From Chitinophaga sp. (lineage in GTDB: Bacteria > Bacteroidota > Bacteroidia > Chitinophagales > Chitinophagaceae), in assembly GCF_017745275.1 (NCBI RefSeq), contig NZ_JAGHZS010000004.1, positions 521,809-585,808 on the forward strand: 64,000 nt of DNA. The letters are read 5' to 3'. Below the pieces are notes generated by a model that made no database searches, was not told the origin of the DNA, and saw only the letters and a program-made list of their open reading frames with translations. Each line of letters begins with the position of its first letter. Positions within the stretch are counted from its first letter, which is position 1. Positions 34,119-43,099 of this stretch are shown here, piece after piece. Both the position numbers and the translations under genes were made by a program.

Positions 34119-35210
34119 TTAGTTGATAACAAGGGGGGTGTTCATATCAAAGTTCATGTATACTGTTCCTTTTCCCCAGCCATTATCATTCACTGATTTT
34201 CCCCCTACTTCATTCTTCATGTATTTTTTACGGTTGATGCATTCTCCATAAGCCATAATAAGTTCCAGGTAATTTCCATCATTCCTGGCTATTTGGGTCC
34301 ATGCGGAGGATTCTCCGTTATGATGTGAATACAGTAACGGGTCCTTGTTATCCAGGACGCGCTCTTCATTTCCCTCAAAGCGCAGTACCAGTTTATTGTC
34401 TTTATAATTAAACAAACCCGTACGCAGGCCGTGTTCTCCAATCGTCCAGCCATGGTAGGTCTCCACGAGATTGTTTTTCATATGTTCATTATAGTTGAAC
34501 GTCACTTCATAAAAAGTTTTGTCGTTAAACAGGAAAAGGATCCCATTCTTTTGTTCCCTGTTTTCTGTTACCAGCATGTACATTTTCTCCAGCTTATGAT
34601 AGATGGGGTAATTGCGAAGACGTTCTTCGAGAGAGTGTCCTATGAACTGCAGGAATTTTTCATCTTCTATAAAATACCGGTTGCCACCGGCTTTCTCTAC
34701 CCTGCGAACCAGGTCTACATCATCTATACCATAACCTGTAAGAGCTTCATCAAAACCTTTTACCCGGTAAAAAAGCTCACGGTTGAAACAAAGTTTACCA
34801 CCCTGATCGCGGTATAGAATGCGGTCTTTATGAAGTGTGGTAATAATGGTATTTCCACCCTGGGCATCAAATACGGAAGATATCCAGTTTGCGTAATTGT
34901 GGCCCGCAAAATTATCGGCGTCTATCAGGCAAAGGATGTTACCGGAACCAAGTCTCATCGCCATATTCTTGGAATGCGAAAGATTAAAATACTTAGGTTC
35001 ATAGGTTTTAAAGTATTTTAATACACCGGAGTCAATATGCTCCTGCATATTTGATTTTACCCAATCTTCCATTCCATCGCCGGAATTATAATCCAGCACA
35101 ACAAATTCAATATTGCCGTGATCTTTATTCTGGGCAATATTCATCGGAAGTGTTTCACGCAAGTGCATGAGCCTGTTCATACAAACAGTACAAATTGAAA
35201 TCTTATTCAT
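34119..35210 (-). CDS. Family 2 glycosyltransferase with GT7-like C-terminal region
   Basis: A 363-residue GT-A protein. KISICTVCMNRLMHLRETLP and VVLDYNSGDGMEDWV start the nucleotide-binding fold. LCLIDADNFAG carries the metal-binding DxD. The segment RVKGFDEALTGYGIDDVDLVRRVEKAGG is the galactosyltransferase/GT7 C-terminal motif with the catalytic acid (ED/DD). The last 140 residues (YHGWTIGEHGLRTGLFNYK, WTQIARNDGNYLELIMAYGECINRKKYM) look like an extra beta-rich domain that may bind carbohydrate. No signal peptide, so cytosolic. It borders the NRPS cluster and is related to the GT at 51033. Acceptor unknown. Confidence 0.85.
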   Translation of the reverse strand: MNKISICTVCMNRLMHLRETLPMNIAQNKDHGNIEFVVLDYNSGDGMEDWVKSNMQEHIDSGVLKYFKTYEPKYFNLSHSKNMAMRLGSGNILCLIDADNFAGHNYANWISSVFDAQGGNTIITTLHKDRILYRDQGGKLCFNRELFYRVKGFDEALTGYGIDDVDLVRRVEKAGGNRYFIEDEKFLQFIGHSLEERLRNYPIYHKLEKMYMLVTENREQKNGILFLFNDKTFYEVTFNYNEHMKNNLVETYHGWTIGEHGLRTGLFNYKDNKLVLRFEGNEERVLDNKDPLLYSHHNGESSAWTQIARNDGNYLELIMAYGECINRKKYMKNEVGGKSVNDNGWGKGTVYMNFDMNTPLVIN

Positions 35211-35416
35211 GGTAACATATGATTTTTATGGTAAAGTTTTATGAACTGGGTGAAGCAGTAATACCCGGAAGGTATTTAGGTGCAAACATGCCTATTCCCG
35301 GCGCCCCGCCCTTTCGCCTCATTTGATGACGCCACAAAACCTGTAAAATAGCTCCTTCTTTAAAACCCGATTGATTAAACGGAGGAAGCAAAAAGTCATG
35401 CCCTTCGGCAAGCGGG
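35211..35416. other. Divergent intergenic region between GT and PPTase genes
   Basis: It must hold both promoters, but I see no exact TAnnTTTG box on either strand. Two oddities are present. The minus strand is open for about 56 codons (35415 down to about 35247) without a usable ATG until near its end. On the plus strand, GGAGG (35381-35385) precedes an ATG at 35398 that opens an 18-codon frame overlapping the PPTase start. Confidence 0.4.
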
Positions 35417-36238
35417 ATGATTGTTCAAAAGAAGATGAAAGAGTATATTCGTAAAAAATCGTCCAACTTGAAAAACGGGACCTATGAAAAAGGGAGTATT
35501 TCCCTTCAAAGAAAAGAAGTTGTTTATGAAGCCCGGTTCTGCCTGATCAACAGTACATTACCCGATCTCATACCACAGTTGCCCTTATTACATCCGCGGG
35601 AACTGACCTATTTTAACAATCTTCCGTCTGACCTGCGCAAACAGAGCTACCTGTTGGGCAGGGTGGCAGCGAAACAAGCCATCGCTGATCTCACAGGTGT
35701 TCATGACATGGCTGCTTTTTACATAGATTTTGGGATATTTAATTTTCCGGTAATCAAAAATATCGGCAACCATAACGTCCAGGTTTGCATCAGTCATTGT
35801 GATAATATAGGCATTGCCATTGCCTATCCGGAAGAACACCCCCTGGGTATTGATATAGAGGAAATCAATCACAGCACATTATCGGCCCTGGAAACTGTTA
35901 TTACCGACCATGAAACCTCCCTGCTGACCGGTATTAAAGAAGATGCTGCATTCAGTCACGGGATGTTATGGACCATCAAAGAGGCGTTATCCAAAATATT
36001 AAGGACAGGCCTGATGTTCGACTTTAAACAAATTGAAGTGGACATCCTGGAAAAAAAAGAGCACATATATCTCAGCAGCTTCCGGCATTTTGCACAGTAC
36101 AAAGCGATCTCTTTCCCTATGTCGCAACATATCTGCTCTCTTGTGCTACCCAGGAATACTACCGCCGATATCAGTATGCTTCAACGTAGTATCCGCCACA
36201 TCATTCCCGGCATAAAAAGCGGTCCCTCAATGCCCTGA
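35417..36238 (+). CDS. 4'-phosphopantetheinyl transferase (Sfp type)
   Basis: A 273-residue protein that transfers phosphopantetheine from CoA to the conserved Ser of carrier domains, so it should activate the NRPS proteins of this cluster. The magnesium-binding motif is PLGIDIEEINHS, and the second motif is WTIKEALSKILRTGL (W-KEA-SK). RVAAKQAIADLTG corresponds to the CoA-contacting N-terminal region. The start is uncertain: ATG 35417 has a weak ribosome site, and ATG 35435 (MKEYIRKK) is an alternative. It is the only plus-strand gene of the cluster, tail to tail with the SGNH gene (9-base gap). Confidence 0.9.
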   Translation: MIVQKKMKEYIRKKSSNLKNGTYEKGSISLQRKEVVYEARFCLINSTLPDLIPQLPLLHPRELTYFNNLPSDLRKQSYLLGRVAAKQAIADLTGVHDMAAFYIDFGIFNFPVIKNIGNHNVQVCISHCDNIGIAIAYPEEHPLGIDIEEINHSTLSALETVITDHETSLLTGIKEDAAFSHGMLWTIKEALSKILRTGLMFDFKQIEVDILEKKEHIYLSSFRHFAQYKAISFPMSQHICSLVLPRNTTADISMLQRSIRHIIPGIKSGPSMP

Positions 36239-36247
36239 CGGGAAAAA

Positions 36248-38386
36248 TTACCGTAACATCTCTTCATCCAAAGCCATGGAAGTAGTCAATGCCTCCTGCG
36301 TGCCAGGCTGTGGCCCCACGGCAGTGAAAGAAAAAATTTCTCCTGCCACCGGGTACAAAGCCGTTACGAATGCAGGCAGGGAGTGATAGCTGCCTTGGGG
36401 CTGGTATAGCGAAACATCCGGCCAGGCGACAATGATTTCATTAACACCGGTTAACAGTCTTTCCCGGCTCACAGTAAAAAACACATTGCACCATTTCTCC
36501 GAAGCCCCGAAAGTGACCAGCGGAGAGCTATCTCCATTCAGGTATAACCGGATCTCCGAAAGGGAGGAGGTATCTGCAAACGGTGTCCGAAAGCATAGTT
36601 CAAAATCAAGATCCGTAGACCCGGCGCTTACAAACTGAAAACTGCTTTCGGCCTGGCGGGACTCATAGCAATGGTTTTCCCTGCCTATAAAGAACGTGTG
36701 ATAAGATGTACTGGCATAATACGACTGTAGCAGATCGCATTTCTTTTCACTAATGGCATGTTCCGCTATCCTCAACTGCCGGATCGTATCGGCTGCCGGA
36801 ACACCAGCTGTTTCCAGGGATTGTACAATGGCATTCACCAGGGTAATATCCATCAGTTTTTTCCCACGGGGAGGACATAACAGGATACCTCCTTCATATT
36901 GTCTCATGCTGCCATCCCGGATAATATCTTCAAAAGATTTACAAAAAAGGGTATATGCATAGCGGCTGGCAAAATCAATATAATGCAGCATACCTTTCTG
37001 CACCCGCCTGGAAAGGCCTAATGCCTGATGGCAATGATACTGTATGATTTCTGCTGGCTGCCCCGAATGTGCATTGTAAATGGCTGCGCTGAAGTGCGCA
37101 ATGGCGCAGATGTTGTTATCCGGCTTCATACCGCTGAACGGCACCTCTTCCAGGGGATAAGCACCACCTGCAAAAATCTGTAACAAAACCTGTGCTGTGT
37201 GGCGCATAGCGTGCATGATGCCTGTTGCGGTAAGATGACAATTATCCAGGAACAGTTGCCGGTCCGGTAACTGGTCCGGATATATTTCTCCGAATACTTC
37301 CTGCAGGTCTACCATATGCATTCCATACAAGGGTCCCGCTGTCAACAGCTGTTCCCTGATCGCGGTAATGCATCGTGGCATGCTGCCTGCACTCCGCATA
37401 TATACAATTGTATCCCGGGCCACTCTCAGGCAGGCGGCGGCTTTGTCATTTTCCTGCCGGCGAAGATGAAATGCCGCCATGAACTCATGCCCCAGCGGAT
37501 TTGATGGATCCAGCCTGATCATATGATCCGCACTCTCCTGTAACAACGCATCATTGTGGTCAGCCAGCGCCTTTGCTGCCAACTTTTTTTGCTCCCTCCA
37601 TTGTGCCCATCCGTTTCCTGGTAACCAGGGTTGTAGTGTTTCCGCAGCACTACTCTTCCAATCCTGCAGGTTAAATTCAGGCACCACAAATACTACCGGA
37701 ATATTCCTGTCTGTGAAATGCGTCTTTATATCTTCCAACAGCCCTGTTACCAGTAATGTTAGCCTTTCTTCCACCATAGCTTTTTGTACTGTTGATGAAG
37801 GCGCGCTATTACCCGGCTTCTGCCAGATATCCCTGTCTACTTCCCCAAATGCATTAAAGATCCAGTTATTGCCGGCGAAGATTACCACTGCATCGGGTGA
37901 CAGCAGGTGAGCCGACCGGATGATATCCTGCAAACCATCCAACAACATACTCGTTCTCGCCAGGTCAATCACTTCTGCTCCTTTTAAAAGCGTGGTTTTA
38001 TTGACCACTGCCTCCAGTTCTTTGGCAACGTTATAGAACGGATCGTAAAGAAATCCGCGCGCAGCAGATTCTCCCAGCAATAAAATCCGTTTCCGGTTTT
38101 GCTTCGGCTGGATTGCCTCCACATCGGCCCAGAGATGCCATTCTCCACTTTTAGCATCATCGCGGCGATATACTCGTGCATCGTTTTCAGAAACCTCACG
38201 CCAGATACCTATGCCATTAGCTGTTGATTTTTCTTCAGGCGCCGGTTCCACCGGTAAACGCGGAGCTGGTTGCTGTAACTGCGACAACAATCCTTGCATT
38301 TTTTCATTCTCTTTACTGCCGGCATAGATGAGGCCAGCTAACTCCGTAGCGACAGTCCTGGTAAATTCAGAAGGTCTGTATGGCAT
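36248..38386 (-). CDS. Large SGNH/GDSL-hydrolase-like protein
   Basis: A 712-residue cytosolic protein (no signal peptide). The SGNH core spans about residues 95-415. Block I is RILLLGESAARGF with the catalytic Ser, then VVIFAGNNWIF (block III, Asn) and LFLDNCHLTATGIMHAM (block V, Asp-x-x-His). Inside lies a stretch rich in TPR-like helices (SADHMIRLDPSNPLGHEFMA, RRQENDKAAACLRVARDT). The C-terminal 140 residues are beta-rich (FELCFRTPFADTSSLSEIRLYLNGDSS). Such proteins are esterases, deacetylases or acyltransferases. It begins 19 bases after the carbamoyltransferase, so it is part of the tailoring operon. It may (de)acylate the product or help release it. Confidence 0.75.
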   Translation of the reverse strand: MPYRPSEFTRTVATELAGLIYAGSKENEKMQGLLSQLQQPAPRLPVEPAPEEKSTANGIGIWREVSENDARVYRRDDAKSGEWHLWADVEAIQPKQNRKRILLLGESAARGFLYDPFYNVAKELEAVVNKTTLLKGAEVIDLARTSMLLDGLQDIIRSAHLLSPDAVVIFAGNNWIFNAFGEVDRDIWQKPGNSAPSSTVQKAMVEERLTLLVTGLLEDIKTHFTDRNIPVVFVVPEFNLQDWKSSAAETLQPWLPGNGWAQWREQKKLAAKALADHNDALLQESADHMIRLDPSNPLGHEFMAAFHLRRQENDKAAACLRVARDTIVYMRSAGSMPRCITAIREQLLTAGPLYGMHMVDLQEVFGEIYPDQLPDRQLFLDNCHLTATGIMHAMRHTAQVLLQIFAGGAYPLEEVPFSGMKPDNNICAIAHFSAAIYNAHSGQPAEIIQYHCHQALGLSRRVQKGMLHYIDFASRYAYTLFCKSFEDIIRDGSMRQYEGGILLCPPRGKKLMDITLVNAIVQSLETAGVPAADTIRQLRIAEHAISEKKCDLLQSYYASTSYHTFFIGRENHCYESRQAESSFQFVSAGSTDLDFELCFRTPFADTSSLSEIRLYLNGDSSPLVTFGASEKWCNVFFTVSRERLLTGVNEIIVAWPDVSLYQPQGSYHSLPAFVTALYPVAGEIFSFTAVGPQPGTQEALTTSMALDEEMLR

Positions 38387-38405
38387 AAAAAGTATTTAGA
38401 ATAAA

Positions 38406-40157
38406 TTAAATAAATGTGTACACTTCTTGGGAGATGCCGGCGGAACGGCTTGCCTCATAAGAGAAGAAAAACCGCAGCGTCTCCAGGTCATTAGAAGCGC
38501 GGTCTACGATAAAATCTTCTATTACCAGTGTATCTATATCCGTTAGAATAAAACATTTGATAGCATCTTCGGGGCTACATACAATTGGTTCTCCTTTTAC
38601 ATTGAAAGAAGTATTCAATAAAATAGGACAACCGGTGAGGCGGTCGAATGCTTCCAGCAGTTGATAAAATCTTTCATTTCTTTCGCGATGCACGGTCTGT
38701 AACCTGGCAGAACCATCCACATGTGTAATAGCTGGTAACGGCAATGCTGATTTTACCTGGCAGGTTTCCAGCATAAAGGGAGAATAGTGGTCGATATTGA
38801 AATGTTCTTTCATCTTTTTATCCAACACCGCCGGTGCGAATGGCCGGAAACCTTCCCGCTTCTTCACCATCTGGTTGATCCTGTCGCGCATCTGTTCATT
38901 CCGTGGATCAGCAATAATAGACCTTGCGCCCAGGGAGCGGGGGCCAAATTCCATTCTTCCCTGGAACCAGCCTATTACTTTTCCTTCGCTGATCTTCTCT
39001 GCGGTAGCCGCCAGCAGTCCTTCACGGTTACCACGGAAATCCTGGTACTGCAGCGAAGTAGAGTCGAGCAGCCTCGCTACTTCATTTCCAGAGAAAGAAG
39101 GTCCCAGGTAAACATGTTGCAAAGGGCTCATCGGCGGGCTATCGGCCCGCAATGAAAAATGCGCCAATGCAGCTGCTCCGATGGCGCCGCCGGCATCATT
39201 GGCTGCAGGCTGTACAAACAGGTCTTTAAACGGTCCCTTTGCGCGAATTTTGCCATTGGCCACGCAGTTCAATGCCACCCCTCCACTCATACATAAATTT
39301 TCACTGCCTGTTTGCTGGTGCAGGTAGTTCACTTTTGCCAGCAACAGTTCTTCTAAAACCACCTGTAAACTTCTGGCGACATCTTGATGAAACTGCTCCA
39401 CACTATCGCCCCGCATACGTGCCGGCTTTCCCATCAGTGCTTCCAGCTCGCAGGTATACATCCTGTTCTCCTGCAAAAAACCGAAGTATGCCATATTAAG
39501 ACTATACTGCCCGTTTTCACCGGATTGGATTAATTGCCAGATCTTGTCTGTGTAAATAGGCTGTCCGTATGGCGCCAGGCCCATTACTTTATACTCGCCC
39601 TCATTCACTTCAAACCCGAGATAGCTGGTAATAGTGCTGTATAATAGTCCTATTGAATCGGGGAACTGAACTTCTTCCAAAATAGACAGCCGGGTTCCTT
39701 TACCTATTCCGTAGGTGGTGGTAGCCCACTCCCCTACGCCGTCCACTGTTAATATGGCGGCTTCTTTAAATCCGGAAAAAAAGTAACTGCTGGCGGCATG
39801 TGCCTGGTGATGGTCTGCATAGTGAATGGGGCCTTCATATCCCAACATTTCCCGGATACGTTTCCCGACCATGCCCGGTTCCAGCCTTTTCAGCAGATCC
39901 GGTGTATTTCCCAGCATACCGCTCCATAATTGCCGCGCCAGTTTTTTCTGCGGATCTTCATAATAGGCGATGCAGTCTACATCTGCCACTGACAAACCTC
40001 CTTCCTGCAAACAATACCTGAAAGCTTTTACAGGCAAAGAGGGATCTGCTTTTATGCGGGAGAAGCGTTCTTCTTCTGCCGCTGCTTTTAGCTGACCGTC
40101 CTGCAACAGGCAACAGGCGGCATCATGGAAAAAAGCTGAAATACCAATAATATTCAT
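38406..40157 (-). CDS. NodU/CmcH-family O-carbamoyltransferase
   Basis: A 583-residue enzyme that makes carbamoyl-adenylate from carbamoyl phosphate and ATP and transfers the carbamoyl group to a hydroxyl. Visible family features: MNIIGISAFFHDAACCLLQDG, AAAEEERFSRIKAD, the metal-binding HYADHHQAHAASSYFFSGF, NLCMSGGVALNCVANGKI, FGPRSLGARSIIADPR and ILLNTSFNVKGEPIV. Length is normal. Relatives carbamoylate nodulation factors, cephamycin, novobiocin and the mannose of bleomycin. It is translationally coupled to the upstream glycosyltransferase (ATGA overlap), which suggests that the sugar added by that enzyme is what becomes carbamoylated. Confidence 0.93.
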   Translation of the reverse strand: MNIIGISAFFHDAACCLLQDGQLKAAAEEERFSRIKADPSLPVKAFRYCLQEGGLSVADVDCIAYYEDPQKKLARQLWSGMLGNTPDLLKRLEPGMVGKRIREMLGYEGPIHYADHHQAHAASSYFFSGFKEAAILTVDGVGEWATTTYGIGKGTRLSILEEVQFPDSIGLLYSTITSYLGFEVNEGEYKVMGLAPYGQPIYTDKIWQLIQSGENGQYSLNMAYFGFLQENRMYTCELEALMGKPARMRGDSVEQFHQDVARSLQVVLEELLLAKVNYLHQQTGSENLCMSGGVALNCVANGKIRAKGPFKDLFVQPAANDAGGAIGAAALAHFSLRADSPPMSPLQHVYLGPSFSGNEVARLLDSTSLQYQDFRGNREGLLAATAEKISEGKVIGWFQGRMEFGPRSLGARSIIADPRNEQMRDRINQMVKKREGFRPFAPAVLDKKMKEHFNIDHYSPFMLETCQVKSALPLPAITHVDGSARLQTVHRERNERFYQLLEAFDRLTGCPILLNTSFNVKGEPIVCSPEDAIKCFILTDIDTLVIEDFIVDRASNDLETLRFFFSYEASRSAGISQEVYTFI

Positions 40158-41410
40158 AACTGAATGATTGTACGGTCAATGTTTGAAATCATCATATCGG
40201 TTGGCAGCAATGCCTGTATCACGCGTCTAGCTATATTCTCCTCCTCCTGCTTCCGCAGAAGGGCTTTCATCGCATTTACATTTGTGCGGATGCTTTCATT
40301 CGCCAATATATCGGGTATCATCTTTTTCAATGCGGCTACCGGCACATCCAGGATATCTGCGGTTTCTCCCAATCCATGATGTACCATCCTCCGGGCATTG
40401 TCCGGTTGATCGCGTGCAATAGGGAATACAATAACCGGTACGCCATAATACATGCATTCTTTTAAGGTGCCAATTCCACCATGTGTTAATACCAGTGCAG
40501 CATGTTGCAGCAATCCGATCTGAGAAATCCAGTTAACGATCATCACATTTTCTCCCGGCGTATCCATATCGCTCACCTGCAGGTCGGGCCCAATACAGAG
40601 CACCAGAAAGGTATCTGCCAGCGCCGGGTCCTGCATTACAGTAATTATTTTGCTAAAAAAACGTTGGTAGGCAGGTCCATAGCTAACTATTTGCGACCCC
40701 AGCGAAGCGAAGATCAATGGCCGGTTTCCTTTCTTTTGTAAGATGTCTGATAACACCGGATCCTGCTGTTCATCCAGATCTTTTCGGCGGAGAGAAGTCC
40801 CCAGGTAAAAGACATTGGGATACTTTTCCGTGAAAGGAAATTCCAGTGCTTCCGGGCAGGCCACCAATTCTTTCCACTCATTGATGGGCGCTACCAGTTG
40901 CTTCATGGTGCTTACCTTTACTTTATGGCGCACCAGGTAGTCAATCAGCAATCCACTTACCTCTACCGGCATACGCATCAGATCAGCCATGCAATCGTCT
41001 GACAGCCGGTGGCCGGGCCCTCGCAGGAAAGGCGTGAATATAGCGGGGCGGATATTAAACCGGTAATACATCAGCAGCATATCAAACTTCAGGAAGGAGC
41101 TTATCACAAAAAGATCCGCCTGAAGGGATTGGATCAACGTTTCGAAAGGTGCGGCTGTCAGCTCCTCCAGGTGATCCCATTCGGGCATATCGGGATACTC
41201 TCTCCGTTTATACTTTTCCCTGAAGCCAGGAGGATAAGTCTGTATAAAGACCGGTTGAAAATCAAACCCCTGCTGTCGTACCATCTCCCTGTTGTCTTCC
41301 ACACTGAGATATAATACATGGTGTCCTTCTTTTCTGAAAGCATCCGCCAGCCCGAAAGAAGGCAACAGATGCCCTTCTTCGATATCCATTATGAATACGA
41401 TCCTGGACAT
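40154..41410 (-). CDS. Macrolide/UGT-type glycosyltransferase (GT1-like)
   Basis: A 418-residue GT-B enzyme. N-terminal acceptor domain begins RIVFIMDIEEGHLLPSFGLADAF. The C-terminal donor domain carries PLIFASLGSQ, then LVLTHGGIGTLKECMYYGVPVIVFPIARDQPDNARR, the UDP/dTDP-sugar binding motif of GT1. Such enzymes glycosylate small-molecule acceptors including peptides and macrolides. The stop codon overlaps the carbamoyltransferase start. No sugar-nucleotide biosynthesis genes are visible, so a common cellular NDP-sugar may be used unless such genes lie to the right. Confidence 0.92.
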   Translation of the reverse strand: MSRIVFIMDIEEGHLLPSFGLADAFRKEGHHVLYLSVEDNREMVRQQGFDFQPVFIQTYPPGFREKYKRREYPDMPEWDHLEELTAAPFETLIQSLQADLFVISSFLKFDMLLMYYRFNIRPAIFTPFLRGPGHRLSDDCMADLMRMPVEVSGLLIDYLVRHKVKVSTMKQLVAPINEWKELVACPEALEFPFTEKYPNVFYLGTSLRRKDLDEQQDPVLSDILQKKGNRPLIFASLGSQIVSYGPAYQRFFSKIITVMQDPALADTFLVLCIGPDLQVSDMDTPGENVMIVNWISQIGLLQHAALVLTHGGIGTLKECMYYGVPVIVFPIARDQPDNARRMVHHGLGETADILDVPVAALKKMIPDILANESIRTNVNAMKALLRKQEEENIARRVIQALLPTDMMISNIDRTIIQL

Positions 41411-41456
41411 AGCGTAGTATAATTTAACTTAAATAAAAGTGCAGGTAAGCATAATA

Positions 41457-43016
41457 TTATCCTTCGGTGGATAATACAAAATGAGCGACGGACAACGGAG
41501 GTAAACAAATATTTCCCTCATAAACATCCTCCATCAGCACCAGGTGCCGGGTGATTACAGGGCTATCTTTTTCCAGTCTGAATTCCAGGGCATGTGTATA
41601 ACGGTGCATATCCGGCATGTTGAAAGAAGCCAGTTGTGGTTGTGTGGATTTGTTGAGAATAATCAGATGTAACCGATCATTATTGCCGGCATGTGTAGCG
41701 GCATATATTGCGCTGTTGACCACGTCATCGCTGCTGGCTGCTATGCTGGTATCTCCAAATGCGCTTCCTTTTCCATCATAATCGAGAAACAGGTTATACG
41801 CGGCGCCAATGAAATCATTTTCTTCTCCCAAAGGCCAGAAAAAGGCAGCGTAAATATCATGTGTACCGAAAATACCCAGGTAATCAGCAGCGGTGATGGC
41901 GCCTGAAATATGTTCTCCCCCACCGAAATTAATTTCTGAAAATGAAAGACGGGTACCTGGAAAATACTGGTCAATCGATGCCTGCAGCCGTGGTATCAAC
42001 GGTAGAAAATGCCCGTAGTTATTGGCTATCCAGGTGCCATCTCTAAAGCCTTCCTGCCATAAGGTGCGCGTAGCCTGCAAACGGTTATATACTGCAGCCT
42101 CCGTATTTAAACCAGGTTCAGTGATACGCAACTGTCCCGCTACTTCAGGATACCAATGCACATCGAGTACATCCAACAAACGGATACCGGACTGCTCAGA
42201 GGCTTGCCGCATACTATCCAGGTAATAATCAATGAGCCACGCATACCTATCGCCATAGGTGTCAGCATCTGGCGCCTCCTGTAAATGCAGCATTTCGGCG
42301 AAGCCATATGCCACCAATCCGTAGACATCGGCCTGGGGGGCTATCTTTTTTATAGCTGTTGCTAAGGCGACAGACCGTGTTACCAGCTCCTGCCAGGTTA
42401 TCTTATCCGGATGAAGACGGGCATGTGTTTGCGCCCACAGCGCAGGCTCGTTATCCAGCATATATGCCCTGATACCGCCTTTGTCCGGCGCTCCTTCCGT
42501 CGTACAAATAAAATGAAGACACTCGTCAATATAAACTTCAGGCGCGGTGTTATCCGGCGTTAAGGTAAAATCAGCCGGTTTTTCCAATACCAGTTTCTTC
42601 CAGCGCGGTGAAGGTGCGCACTCGTCTTCATCCACAGGACCCAGTCCATCTGCTGCTACATAACCTGCCATTGGCAACGACACCACATCATACGCCCCAT
42701 CACGAAGCGCCGAGCGGTGAAAATCAGTCAGCAGCACACCAGGTATCAGTCGCTGCTCTTTCGGCAAATGCCTCACCAGGTAATCATCGCTGGCATGAAA
42801 ATAATCATTACCGGCATTAGACATATTATTGACCCAGTTATAGCCGGTGATTCTGTTACCTCCCAACCGATAGGCAGAGAAGCGTTTCACATTCGGTAAC
42901 CGTTGGTTGCTGCCGTAGATCATAGGGCTGATAGCACGCGCTTGACTGGGATCAATGGTGAACCGGGTACGTAATCGTAAATCAACGTTGTCTGAAAGTG
43001 GAGGTGTTGTTTGCAT
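41457..43016 (-). CDS. GH44-family glycoside hydrolase without signal peptide
   Basis: A 519-residue clan GH-A glycosidase with the GH44 pattern: RFSAYRLGGNRITGYNWVNN-SNAGND, AYMLDNEPALWAQTHARLHP (acid/base E190), LLDVLDVHWYPE and LSFSEINFGGGEHISGA (nucleophile E361). Known GH44 enzymes are secreted endoglucanases or xyloglucanases, often with binding modules. This one has neither signal peptide (starts MQTTPPLSDN) nor extra domain. It lies in an operon between a glycosyltransferase and an amino-acid hydroxylase, so an intracellular role on the glycosylated product is conceivable. Confidence 0.85.
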   Translation of the reverse strand: MQTTPPLSDNVDLRLRTRFTIDPSQARAISPMIYGSNQRLPNVKRFSAYRLGGNRITGYNWVNNMSNAGNDYFHASDDYLVRHLPKEQRLIPGVLLTDFHRSALRDGAYDVVSLPMAGYVAADGLGPVDEDECAPSPRWKKLVLEKPADFTLTPDNTAPEVYIDECLHFICTTEGAPDKGGIRAYMLDNEPALWAQTHARLHPDKITWQELVTRSVALATAIKKIAPQADVYGLVAYGFAEMLHLQEAPDADTYGDRYAWLIDYYLDSMRQASEQSGIRLLDVLDVHWYPEVAGQLRITEPGLNTEAAVYNRLQATRTLWQEGFRDGTWIANNYGHFLPLIPRLQASIDQYFPGTRLSFSEINFGGGEHISGAITAADYLGIFGTHDIYAAFFWPLGEENDFIGAAYNLFLDYDGKGSAFGDTSIAASSDDVVNSAIYAATHAGNNDRLHLIILNKSTQPQLASFNMPDMHRYTHALEFRLEKDSPVITRHLVLMEDVYEGNICLPPLSVAHFVLSTEG

Positions 43017-43099
43017 ACGCTGCTTTATAAGGCGATTCCGGGAAAAACGCCCGTTTTACCCGTTTTAAATGTAACATTTTTCAGCCGGGTTAACGGTTG

